This document shows, one piece after another, positions 47,081 to 54,682 of a stretch of 64,000 nucleotides of DNA (within the stretch, counting starts at the first letter, position 1; every line of letters starts with the position of its first letter). The position numbers and the translations under genes are program-made. The stretch lies in the NCBI RefSeq assembly GCF_036194065.1, contig NZ_CP108095.1, positions 7,316,001-7,380,000 on the forward strand, written 5' to 3'. A model generated the notes under the pieces. That model had not been told where the DNA came from. It worked only from the letters and a program-made list of their open reading frames with translations, and searched no databases. This DNA is from Streptomyces sp. NBC_00239. Its GTDB lineage: Bacteria; Actinomycetota; Actinomycetes; Streptomycetales; Streptomycetaceae.

Positions 47081-49090
47081 TCAGTCGGGGGAGCGGGTCC
47101 AGCCGACGGGGTGGATGCGGGCGGCGTCGGCGGGGCGGTCCTCGGCGAAGAGGAGACCGCCCGGCTCGGCGACCCGCAGGACGTCCACGTACACGCCACG
47201 GCCCACGTACCGCCCACCCGCCTCGTACCGGAACCGCAGCCGCACCGCCCGTCCGGCCCAGTCGCCGAGCCCGGCCTCCAACCGGTGCCAGATCCGCTGC
47301 GACCAGCCGCCCGCCGTGCCCGCGGGCCAGTGCTCCGGACTGCCGCCGGTGGTACGGACGGTGATGAAGGGGACCGGCGCCCACACGGCGCCGTCCGGGT
47401 CCGTCGAGGCCTCCAGGTAGAACGCGCCCGCCCCCGGCACCGTGTCCCACCACACCGCGCAGCGCAGCTTGGCCGCGGCCCCGGTCGGGGTGAGCGGCGG
47501 CAGGGTGAGGGTGCCCGAGCCGCCGGTGTCCATGCCGGAGAACCAGGCGGGCCCGCCGTGCCGGGTGCGGACGGGCACGGCGCGGGCGAATCGGTTGCCG
47601 GCCGCGACCCGAGGCGCGCTGCCGGCCCGCCAGGTCCGCACCGGGTGCACGGAGTTGCCGAGCAGGATGAGGTACGAGTCGCCGACCGGGTCCAGGACCA
47701 TGGAGGTGCCGGTGAAGCCGGTGTGGCCGGCCGCGCCGGGGGTGGCCATGGCGCCCATGTACCAGTGCTGGTAGAGCTCGAAGCCGAGCCCGTGGTCGTC
47801 GCCGGGGAAGGCGGTGTTGAAGTCGGTGAAGAGGAGTTCGACGGAGGCGGGGCGCAGGATGCGCTTGCCGGCGTAGACCCCGCCGTCGAGGAGGGCGCGG
47901 GCGAGCACCGCGAGGTCCCAGGCGGTGCCGAAGACCCCGGCGTGCCCCGCGACCCCGCCGAGCGCGTACGCGTTCTCGTCGTGCACCTCGCCCCAGACCA
48001 GGCCGCGGTCCAGGCCGGACCAGGGCGGGCGCTGCACCTCGGTGGCCGCGATCGTCCGGCGCCACGAGAGCGGGGGATTGAAACGAGTGCGGTGCATGCC
48101 GAGTGGAGCAGTGATCTCGTCGTGGAGCAGGACATCCAGTGTGTGACCGGTGATCCGTTCCAAGAGCAGCTGGAGCGCGATGAGGTTGAGGTCGGAGTAG
48201 CGGTACACGCTGCCGGGAGTGTCCTGCGGACGCACCGACCACAGCAGCCGCAACTGCCCCTCGCGGGTCGCCTCCTGGTAGAAGGGCGCCCACGAGCGCA
48301 GCCCCGACGTGTGGGTGAGCAGCTGGCGGACCGTGATGAGCTCCTTGCCGCCGCCGGTGAACTCCGGCAGGTAGCGGGCGACCGGGGCTTCCAGCGTGAG
48401 CCGGTTCCGCTCGATCTGCTGCACCGCGAGCAGTGACGTGAACAGCTTGGTGAGCGAGGCCAGGTCGAAGACCGTGTCCTCGGTCATCGCGATCCGCTCG
48501 GCCGCCGGGAGCTCCACGGCGCGGTCGGTCCGCCCGTCGTAGTCCGCGTACCGGACGGCGTCCCCGAGGGCCCGGTGCAGCGCGACCGTCCTGCCCCGTC
48601 CGGCGAGCACCACCGCACCGGCGAAGTAAGGGTATTCGGGGGACGGCCCGAGGAACCGCCGGACCTCCGACACCACCCCCTCGAGGTGCCGGTCCAGCAG
48701 ACCCGCCTGACGGGCGGACCCGTACCGCAGCCGGAGCCCTTGCAGGGCGCGGCGCTCCACCGGGTTCTGCCCGGCCGCCCCCGCCGCCCCGGGCAGCGCC
48801 TGGAGTGCCAGCACCCCGCCGAGCGCGAGCAGCCGCGCCCCCAGCCGCCGCCGGCTCAACCGGCCGCAGGGCGGGACGGGCGCGCCGGGCGGGACAGGTG
48901 GGGCAGTCCTGACGGGCAGCGCAGTCATGACGGACAGGGCAGGTGAAACGGGTGGTGAAGGAGAGACAGATGGTGCAGGTGCGACGGATGGGGCGGGTGA
49001 GACGGGAGGGACACGTAGGACCGGCAGGGTGCCTGGGGGTGGTGTGCCGTCCGTTCGCGGCGGCTGTGGTGTTCCCGTGAGCTCGTCCAT
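47081..49090 (-). CDS. Large exported serine hydrolase (beta-lactamase class C fold) with C-terminal sugar-binding-like domain
   Basis: A 669-residue protein; ATG at 49090 follows AGGAGGG by six bases. An unusual N-terminal stretch (residues 1-75) of VSPAPSVAP-like repeats precedes an Arg-rich signal (RLSRRRLGARLLALGGVLAL). SxxK in FDLASLTKLFTS, YxD in VYRYSDLNLI, and HTGFTGTS near the third motif mark the hydrolase at residues ~135-480. The last ~150 residues form a beta-rich domain (AKLRCAVWWDTVPGAGAFYL, VRLRFRYEAGGRYVGRG). Probably exported; substrate unknown. The first ATG may not be used in vivo, since Met54 is an alternative. Confidence 0.82.
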   Translation of the reverse strand: MDELTGTPQPPRTDGTPPPGTLPVLRVPPVSPAPSVAPAPSVSPSPPVSPALSVMTALPVRTAPPVPPGAPVPPCGRLSRRRLGARLLALGGVLALQALPGAAGAAGQNPVERRALQGLRLRYGSARQAGLLDRHLEGVVSEVRRFLGPSPEYPYFAGAVVLAGRGRTVALHRALGDAVRYADYDGRTDRAVELPAAERIAMTEDTVFDLASLTKLFTSLLAVQQIERNRLTLEAPVARYLPEFTGGGKELITVRQLLTHTSGLRSWAPFYQEATREGQLRLLWSVRPQDTPGSVYRYSDLNLIALQLLLERITGHTLDVLLHDEITAPLGMHRTRFNPPLSWRRTIAATEVQRPPWSGLDRGLVWGEVHDENAYALGGVAGHAGVFGTAWDLAVLARALLDGGVYAGKRILRPASVELLFTDFNTAFPGDDHGLGFELYQHWYMGAMATPGAAGHTGFTGTSMVLDPVGDSYLILLGNSVHPVRTWRAGSAPRVAAGNRFARAVPVRTRHGGPAWFSGMDTGGSGTLTLPPLTPTGAAAKLRCAVWWDTVPGAGAFYLEASTDPDGAVWAPVPFITVRTTGGSPEHWPAGTAGGWSQRIWHRLEAGLGDWAGRAVRLRFRYEAGGRYVGRGVYVDVLRVAEPGGLLFAEDRPADAARIHPVGWTRSPD

Positions 49091-49177
49091 GACCGGCCCT
49101 CCTCTTCCGACCCGCGCACGCTAACGAATGTCTGCCCGCCCGTCCGGCACTCGCCGCTCCGACCGGCCCGCAAAGAA

Positions 49178-49194
49178 TCTGACACAGCATCAGA
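49178..49194. promoter_or_regulatory. TCTGAC-N5-ATCAGA operator-like palindrome
   Basis: TCTGACACAGCATCAGA lies 43 bases before the nitronate monooxygenase start, in the divergent gap. An equally spaced palindrome with the same TCTGAC/TCAGA arms and AAA after it is found at 62094-62110. Confidence 0.55.
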
Positions 49195-49220
49195 AAATCT
49201 CTTCCCTCGGTCGCCGCGCT

Positions 49221-49235
49221 GCGGCATCCTGCCGC
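49221..49235 (+). promoter_or_regulatory. Small hairpin directly before a start codon
   Basis: GCGGCA-TCC-TGCCGC ends two bases before the ATG at 49238, where a ribosome-binding site would be expected and none is seen. Confidence 0.35.
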
Positions 49236-49237
49236 CC

Positions 49238-50341
49238 ATGGAGACGGAGCTGAGCAAGAAACTGGGAGTCGAGCACGCCATCTTCGGCTTCACGCCCTTC
49301 CCGGCGGTGGCCGCCGCCATCACCCGGGCCGGCGGCTTCGGCGTGCTCGGAGCGGTCCGCTACACCGCCCCCGACGACCTCGCGCGCGACCTCGACTGGA
49401 TGCAGGAGCACACCGACGGCAAGCCGTACGGCCTCGACGTCGTGATGCCCGCCAAGAAGGTCGAGGGGGTCACCGAGGCGGACGTCGAGGCGATGATCCC
49501 GGAAGGGCACCGGGAGTTCGTCCGCGAAACCCTCGCCAAGCACGGCGTTCCCGAGCTCGCCGAGGGCGAGGCCTCCGGCTGGCGGATCACCGGCTGGATG
49601 GAGCAGGTCGCCCGCAACCAGCTCGACGTCGCCTTCGACTACCCCATAAAACTCCTCGCCAACGCCCTCGGTTCGCCGCCCGCCGACGTGATCGAGCGCG
49701 CCCACGACCACGGGGTCCTCGTCGCCGCGCTCGCCGGCAGCGCCAAGCACGCCCGCCGCCACGCCGAGGCCGGCATCGACATCGTCGTGGCCCAGGGGTA
49801 CGAGGCGGGCGGCCACACCGGCGAGATCGCCTCCATGGTCCTGGTCCCCGAGGTCGTCGAGGCGGTGGCCCCGCTGCCCGTGCTCGCCGCCGGCGGCATC
49901 GGCAGCGGGGCCCAGATCGCCGCAGGCCTCGCCCTCGGCGCACAGGGCGCCTGGCTCGGCTCGCTGTGGCTCACCGCCACCGAAGCCGACCTGCACTCAC
50001 GCGCCCTGACGGAGAAACTCCTCGCGGCCGGCTCCGGCGACACCGTGCGCTCCCGCGCCCTCACCGGCAAGCCCGCCCGCCAGCTGCGTACCGAGTGGAC
50101 CGACGCGTGGGAGGACCCGGCGGGCCCCGGCCCGCTCCCCATGCCCCTCCAGGGGCTGCTCGTCGCCGAGGCCGTGTCCCGGATCCAGAAGTACGAGGTC
50201 CAGCCGCTGCTGGGCACCCCCGTCGGCCAGATCGTCGGCCGCATGAACTCCGAACGCAGCGTCCAGGCCATCTTCGACGACCTGACCCGGGACTTCGAGA
50301 AGGCCGTCGACCGGATCAGCCGCATCGCCGGCCGAGCCTGA
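49238..50341 (+). CDS. Nitronate monooxygenase / 2-nitropropane dioxygenase-like flavoprotein
   Basis: A 367-residue TIM-barrel FMN enzyme: FGFTPFPAVAAAITRAGGFG-VLG, IVVAQGYEAGGHTGEIAS with the catalytic-type His, and PVLAAGGIGSGAQIAAGLALGAQGAWLGS for FMN phosphate binding. In actinobacterial lipid-catabolic operons such proteins are common and may act on acyl-CoA intermediates rather than nitronates. It is 18 bases upstream of the acyl-CoA synthetase gene. Confidence 0.88.
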   Translation: METELSKKLGVEHAIFGFTPFPAVAAAITRAGGFGVLGAVRYTAPDDLARDLDWMQEHTDGKPYGLDVVMPAKKVEGVTEADVEAMIPEGHREFVRETLAKHGVPELAEGEASGWRITGWMEQVARNQLDVAFDYPIKLLANALGSPPADVIERAHDHGVLVAALAGSAKHARRHAEAGIDIVVAQGYEAGGHTGEIASMVLVPEVVEAVAPLPVLAAGGIGSGAQIAAGLALGAQGAWLGSLWLTATEADLHSRALTEKLLAAGSGDTVRSRALTGKPARQLRTEWTDAWEDPAGPGPLPMPLQGLLVAEAVSRIQKYEVQPLLGTPVGQIVGRMNSERSVQAIFDDLTRDFEKAVDRISRIAGRA

Positions 50342-50359
50342 GAGCCCGAGGAGCCCCGC

Positions 50360-52057
50360 ATGAGCGTGACCGACCCGCAGCCCCCCAACGGCTTCTGGGC
50401 CCAGGCGGCCGCCGACCCCGACCGGATCGTGCTCACCGCCCCGGACGGCGAGCCGTGGACGGCGGGCCGCCTGCTCGCCGACGTCAACCGCATGGTCCAC
50501 GGACTGCGCGCCGCGGGCCTGGAGCGCGGTGACGCCTTCGCGGTGGTCCTGCCCAACGGCGTCGAGTTCTTCACCGCCTACCTCGCCGCCTCCCAGGCGG
50601 GCTTCTACCTGGTCCCCGTCAACCACCACCTGGTGGGACCGGAGATCGCCTGGATCGTCGCCGACTCCGGCGCCAAGGTGCTCATCGCCCACGAGCGCTT
50701 CGCCGCCACCGCGACGGCCGCCGCCGACGAGGCGGGCCTCCCGACAACCCACCGCTTCGGCGTCGCGGCCGCCGGGACCGGCGGGGACGACGCTACGGCC
50801 ACGGAAACGGTCGTCCCGGACGCGGTCGTCCCGGACGCGGTCGTCCCGGACGCGGTCGCCCGGGGCGCGGTCGCCCCGGGAGCGGACGGCCGTACCGCCG
50901 GTCCCCTCGCGGGTTTCCGTCCGTACGCCGAGCTGCTCGACGGGCAGCCCGCGACCGCGCCCGTCGACCGCACCCTCGGCTGGGTGATGAACTACACCTC
51001 CGGCACCACCGGCCGCCCCCGCGGCATCCGCCGCCCGCTCCAGGGCAAGGCCCCGGAGGAGGCCCATCTCGGCGGTTTCCTCGGCATCTTCGGGATCCGC
51101 CCCTTCGACGGCAACGTCCACCTGGTCTGCTCGCCGCTCTACCACACGGCCGTGCTCCAGTTCGCCGGCGCCTCCCTGCACATCGGGCACCCGCTGGTCC
51201 TCATGGACAAGTGGACGCCCGAGGACATGCTCCGCCTCATCGACACCCACCGGTGCACGCACACCCACATGGTCCCCACCCAGTTCCACCGCCTCCTCGC
51301 GCTGCCCGAAGCGACCCGGAACGCGTACGACGTGTCCTCGATGCGGCACGCCATCCACGGCGCCGCGCCCTGCCCCGACCACGTCAAGCGCGCCATGATC
51401 GACTGGTGGGGCAGCTGCGTGGAGGAGTACTACGCGGCCAGCGAGGGCGGCGGCGCGTTCGCCACCGCCGAGGACTGGCTGAAGAAGCCCGGCACCGTCG
51501 GCAGGGCCTGGCCGATCAGCGAGCTCGCCGTCTTCGACGACGACGGCAACCGGCTCCCGGCCGGCGAACTCGGCACCGTCTACATGAAGATGAGCACCGG
51601 CGGCTTCAGCTACCACAAGGACGAGGGCAAAACCCGCAAGAACCGCATCGGCGACTTCTTCACCGTCGGGGACCTCGGCCTGCTCGACGAGGAGGGGTAC
51701 CTCTTCCTCCGCGACCGCAAGATCGACATGATCATCTCGGGCGGGGTCAACATCTACCCGGCCGAGATCGAGTCCGCGCTCCTCACCCACCCCGCCGTCG
51801 CCGACGCGGCCGCCTTCGGCATCCCGAACGCCGACTGGGGCGAGGAGGTCAAGGCCGTCGTCGAGCCGGCCGAGGGCCACACTGCGGGGGACGAGCTGGC
51901 CGCCGACATCCTTGTCCACTGCGAGCGCCAACTCGCCGGATTCAAGCGCCCCAAGACGGTCGACTTCATCACCGCGATGCCCCGCGACCCCAACGGCAAG
52001 CTGTACAAGCGGCGGCTGCGCGACCCCTACTGGGAGGGCCGTGAACGCGCGATGTGA
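50360..52057 (+). CDS. Acyl-CoA synthetase (FadD-type) with a repeat insertion
   Basis: A 565-residue AMP-forming ligase: P-loop MNYTSGTTGRPRGI, EYYAASEGGGAF (A5-type), GDLGLLDEEGYLFLRDR, IISGGVNIYPAEIES, and the catalytic Lys in PNGKLYKRRLRD. Between residues ~150 and 180 there is a VVPDA-VVPDA-VVPDA-type insertion encoded by a 15-base tandem repeat, in a surface loop of the N-domain. It activates fatty or carboxylic acids; co-operonic with the flavoprotein. Confidence 0.92.
   Translation: MSVTDPQPPNGFWAQAAADPDRIVLTAPDGEPWTAGRLLADVNRMVHGLRAAGLERGDAFAVVLPNGVEFFTAYLAASQAGFYLVPVNHHLVGPEIAWIVADSGAKVLIAHERFAATATAAADEAGLPTTHRFGVAAAGTGGDDATATETVVPDAVVPDAVVPDAVARGAVAPGADGRTAGPLAGFRPYAELLDGQPATAPVDRTLGWVMNYTSGTTGRPRGIRRPLQGKAPEEAHLGGFLGIFGIRPFDGNVHLVCSPLYHTAVLQFAGASLHIGHPLVLMDKWTPEDMLRLIDTHRCTHTHMVPTQFHRLLALPEATRNAYDVSSMRHAIHGAAPCPDHVKRAMIDWWGSCVEEYYAASEGGGAFATAEDWLKKPGTVGRAWPISELAVFDDDGNRLPAGELGTVYMKMSTGGFSYHKDEGKTRKNRIGDFFTVGDLGLLDEEGYLFLRDRKIDMIISGGVNIYPAEIESALLTHPAVADAAAFGIPNADWGEEVKAVVEPAEGHTAGDELAADILVHCERQLAGFKRPKTVDFITAMPRDPNGKLYKRRLRDPYWEGRERAM
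50809..50883. repeat. 15-bp tandem repeat inside the acyl-CoA synthetase
   Basis: Three identical units GGTCGTCCCGGACGC at 50809, 50824 and 50839, followed by two diverged units to 50883. Each adds five residues in frame. Confidence 0.9.
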
Positions 52058-52098
52058 CGGAGCGGGGAGTTCCGGCGGCCCGGTCCTAGGATCGCCGC

Positions 52099-52587
52099 AT
52101 GACCCCTGCGCTGATCCTCATCGACCTGATGCCCCGCATCATCGCCATGCCGCTCGCGCCGCACTCGGGGACCGAGGTCGAGGAGCGCTGCCGCAGGCTG
52201 GCGGACGCCTTCCGGGCCAAGGGCCTGCCCGTCGTCCTGGTCCGGGTCGAACGGCCGAACGTGGCCGAGCAGCCGCCCGGCAGCGACCTCGCGGACGGGC
52301 TCGCCCGGCCGGGTGACGTCGTGATCGTCAAGCGGACCATCGGCGCCTTCCAGGCCACCGGCCTGGACGAGGCGCTGCGCAGCCGGGGCGTGGACACGGT
52401 GGTCATGGCGGGCCTGGTCACCAATATGGGCGTCGAGTCCACCGCGCGGGTGGCCTCCGACCACGGGTACGAGGTGGAGTTCGTCGAAGACGCGATGTCC
52501 GGGTTCGCGGCGGACGAGCACGCGTTCGCGGTGCAGCGCGTCTTTCCGCGCTTCGGCGCGGTCCGCAACACGTCCGACTACACCTGA
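52099..52587 (+). CDS. Isochorismatase-family hydrolase-like protein without the catalytic Cys
   Basis: A 162-residue protein. The catalytic Asp (LILIDLMPRI) and Lys (VIVKRTIGAF) of the triad are present. The expected Cys position reads MAGLVTNMGVESTARVASDHGY, with Gly. Members with GVESTA instead of CVxATA form a known subgroup of unknown activity. ATG at 52099; 41 bases after the synthetase, possibly same transcript. Confidence 0.82.
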   Translation: MTPALILIDLMPRIIAMPLAPHSGTEVEERCRRLADAFRAKGLPVVLVRVERPNVAEQPPGSDLADGLARPGDVVIVKRTIGAFQATGLDEALRSRGVDTVVMAGLVTNMGVESTARVASDHGYEVEFVEDAMSGFAADEHAFAVQRVFPRFGAVRNTSDYT

Positions 52588-52666
52588 CGCCCTCCGGCCA
52601 CGCCCCCCGACCCCACCGGTGTCCGGCGCGCAACCTCCAGCTTCGCCGGTGTCCGGGGCGCGGTAT

Positions 52667-52780
52667 CCAGCCCCTCCGGCGTTTGAGGAGCGGGTCCGGG
52701 CAGGGCCCGGTGCCCGGCGTCAGCCGGGTTGTCTTGGGGCTCCGCCCCAAACCCCGCGCCTCAAACGCCGGCGAGGCTGG
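52667..52780. repeat. Intergenic inverted-repeat element, copy 3
   Basis: 114 bases; left arm CCAGCCCCTCCGGCGTTTGA and right arm ending GGCGAGGCTGG, centre TTGGGGC-N3-GCCCCAA. Same orientation as copies 1 and 4. Confidence 0.9.
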
Positions 52781-52781
52781 A

Positions 52782-52998
52782 GGTTGCGCCGCAGGGCACC
52801 CTCGAAGCTGGGGGGTTGCGCTCCAAGGCGTCGGCGAGGTCGGGTGTCGCGCCCCTGAGCACGGGACAGGTTGGTGGTTCACCCCAGGACACCGGACAGG
52901 TTGGTGTTGCGCCCCAGGGCACTGGGCAGGCTGGGCGTTGTGCCCCCAGGGCACCGGGCAGGCTGGGCGTCGTGCCCCAGGGCACGGGACAGGTTGGG
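52782..52998. repeat. 31-bp tandem array, seven units
   Basis: Seven head-to-tail units of 30-32 bases beginning at 52782, 52814, 52845, 52876, 52906, 52936 and 52968, consensus near GTTGCGCCCCAGGGCACNGG then GCAGGCTGGG. The unit end is the same as the tip of the adjacent inverted-repeat arm. There are no variable spacers and no cas genes. Confidence 0.88.
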
Positions 52999-53059
52999 GG
53001 AAGGGCGGGGGCGGGAGGCCGTGGCGCGGGGTCGGGGGTCTTCTGGCAGCGTGGACGCC

Positions 53060-54331
53060 ATGACGGCGACACGGACCTCACCCCTCACCGACTGGACCGT
53101 CCTGGTCCCCACCGTGGCGCTCGTCGCACTCGTCTTCAGCTGGGGGCGGGACCTGCCCGGATACGCCGTGGCCCTGGTCGCCCTGTGCCTGGCGGGCGCC
53201 GTCCTCGCGGCCGTCCACCACGCCGAGGTGGTCGCCCACCGGGTGGGCGAGCCGTTCGGTTCGCTGGTCCTCGCCGTCGCGGTCACCGTCATCGAGGTGG
53301 CCCTGATCGTCACCCTCATGGCCGATGGCGGCGACAAGACCTCCTCGCTGGCCCGGGACACCGTCTTCGCCGCCGTGATGATCACCTGCAACGGCATCGT
53401 CGGACTCTCCCTGCTGGTGGGCGCCCTGCGCAACCGGGTCGCCGTCTTCAACGCCGAGGGCTCCGGCGCCGCGCTGGCCACCGTCGCCACCCTGGCCACG
53501 CTCAGCCTCGTGCTGCCGACCTTCACCACGACCAAACCGGGCCCCGAGTTCTCCACCGCCCAACTCGCCTTCGCCGCGGTCGCCTCGCTCGCGCTGTACG
53601 GGCTGTTCGTCGCCGTACAGACGGTCCGCCACCGTGACTACTTCCTCCCGGTGACCGGCCACGCGGGCTCCGGAACGGACGGCCGCTCGGGCGGTGGCAC
53701 CGGCGCCGGCGGAGGCACGGACGGCCGCTCGGGCGGAGGCACGGGCGGTGGCACCGGCAGAGGCGATCCGTCGGCCCCGCGCCCGGCCGGGCCTTCCGTA
53801 CCCGCCGCGCCCGCCGTCGCCGCCGTGGCCGAGGCGGACCCGGCATCCGGTGAGGACCATGCCGAGCCGCCCACCGCCCGGGCAGCGCTGATCAGCCTCG
53901 GGCTGCTGATGGTGGCCCTCGTCGCGGTCGTCGGCAACGCCAAGGCCGTCTCGCCCACCATCGAGTCGGCCGTCGCCGACGCCGGTCTGCCGCACGCGGT
54001 GGTCGGCGTGATCATCGCGCTGCTGGTGCTGCTGCCCGAGACGCTCGCAGCGGTTCGCGCGGCGCGGCGCGACCGGGTACAGACCAGCCTCAACCTGGCG
54101 TACGGCTCGGCCATCGCGAGCATCGGCCTGACCATCCCGGTCATCGCCCTTGCCACGGTATGGCTGTCGGGGCCGCTGCTTCTGGGGCTTGGGCCGACGC
54201 ACATGGTGCTGCTGGCGCTCACGGTGGTCGTCGGAGCGCTGACGGTCGTGCCGGGGCGGGCGACGCTCCTGCAGGGCGGGGTCCATCTGGTCGTGCTCGC
54301 CGCGTACCTCTTCCTGGCAATCAGCCCCTGA
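53060..54331 (+). CDS. Ca2+/H+ antiporter (ChaA/CaCA family)
   Basis: A 423-residue protein with about ten helices in two halves. First alpha repeat: HRVGEPFGSLVLAVAVTVIEVALIV; second: HAVVGVIIALLVLLPETLAAVRAA, both carrying the conserved acidic residue. The central cytoplasmic loop (residues about 200-265) is expanded with Gly/Ser/Thr/Asp repeats (GTDGRSGGGTG twice) and Pro/Ala. Exchanges Ca2+ (or Na+/K+) for protons. Confidence 0.88.
   Translation: MTATRTSPLTDWTVLVPTVALVALVFSWGRDLPGYAVALVALCLAGAVLAAVHHAEVVAHRVGEPFGSLVLAVAVTVIEVALIVTLMADGGDKTSSLARDTVFAAVMITCNGIVGLSLLVGALRNRVAVFNAEGSGAALATVATLATLSLVLPTFTTTKPGPEFSTAQLAFAAVASLALYGLFVAVQTVRHRDYFLPVTGHAGSGTDGRSGGGTGAGGGTDGRSGGGTGGGTGRGDPSAPRPAGPSVPAAPAVAAVAEADPASGEDHAEPPTARAALISLGLLMVALVAVVGNAKAVSPTIESAVADAGLPHAVVGVIIALLVLLPETLAAVRAARRDRVQTSLNLAYGSAIASIGLTIPVIALATVWLSGPLLLGLGPTHMVLLALTVVVGALTVVPGRATLLQGGVHLVVLAAYLFLAISP
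53671..53765. repeat. ~42-bp tandem repeat in the antiporter loop
   Basis: Two units of about 42 bases (starting near 53671 and 53713), both containing ACGGACGGCCGCTCGGGCGG, coding for the Gly-rich loop in frame. Confidence 0.75.
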
Positions 54332-54399
54332 CCACCCGCTACCCGGCCGGCCCCGCGGCTGGACCCGGCGCAACCTTCTGCCGCGCCGATGGGCGATCC

Positions 54400-54511
54400 C
54401 CAGTCTCGCCGGCGTTTGAGGCGCGGGTCCGGGCGGAGCCCGGTGCCCGGCGGAGCCGGGTTGCTTGGGGCTCCGCCCCAAACCCCGCGCCTCAAACGCC
54501 GGCGAGGCTGG
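54400..54511. repeat. Intergenic inverted-repeat element, copy 4
   Basis: 112 bases, left arm CCAGTCTCGCCGGCGTTTGA, right arm ending GGCGAGGCTGG, centre TTGGGGC-N3-GCCCCAA. One base in the left arm differs from copy 2. Confidence 0.92.
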
Positions 54512-54575
54512 AATTCGCGCCCGCAGGGTGTCGGCGAGGCTTGGGGGTAGCGCCCCAGGGCGTCGGCGCCGTTGG
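54512..54575. repeat. 31-bp units beside copy 4
   Basis: Two units (33 and 31 bases) with the GCGCCCCAGGGCGTCGGCG-type core ending TTGG. Confidence 0.65.
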
Positions 54576-54612
54576 AGGTCGTCCGTCAGGTGGGCCCCGT
54601 CGCAGGCGGGGA

Positions 54613-54649
54613 CGGGTCCCCCTCCCGCAGTCAGGGGGAGGGGGACCCG
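54613..54649 (-). terminator. Terminator of the acylase gene
   Basis: CGGGTCCCCCTCCC (54613-54626) and its exact 14-base complement (54636-54649) with a 9-base loop, 34 bases after the acylase stop. Confidence 0.85.
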
Positions 54650-54682
54650 CCCGTGCTCAGGGCGAGGGGACCCGCCCGGTAC

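Larger units (their letters stand above)
52588..53059. other. Repeat-filled intergenic region
   Basis: 472 bases without a gene. They hold two ~30-base units (52620-52666), the inverted-repeat element copy 3 (52667-52780), the seven-unit array (52782-52998) and about 60 bases of ordinary upstream sequence for the antiporter gene. Open frames here are made of the repeats and have no protein character. Confidence 0.8.
54332..54682. other. Convergent intergenic region with element copy 4 and terminator
   Basis: 351 bases between the antiporter and the acylase. Contains the element at 54400-54511, two 31-base units (54512-54575) and the 14-bp stem at 54613-54649. No gene. Confidence 0.8.

Noticed and set aside
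52099..52587. Loss of catalytic Cys in the isochorismatase-like protein as a novel feature
   Set aside because: The GVESTA variant is a recurrent subgroup of this superfamily, so it is noted in the annotation but not novel.
52782..52998. CRISPR-like regular repeats
   Set aside because: Units are contiguous with no variable spacers, they diverge along the whole length, no cas gene is present, and the same unit occurs next to four hairpin elements.
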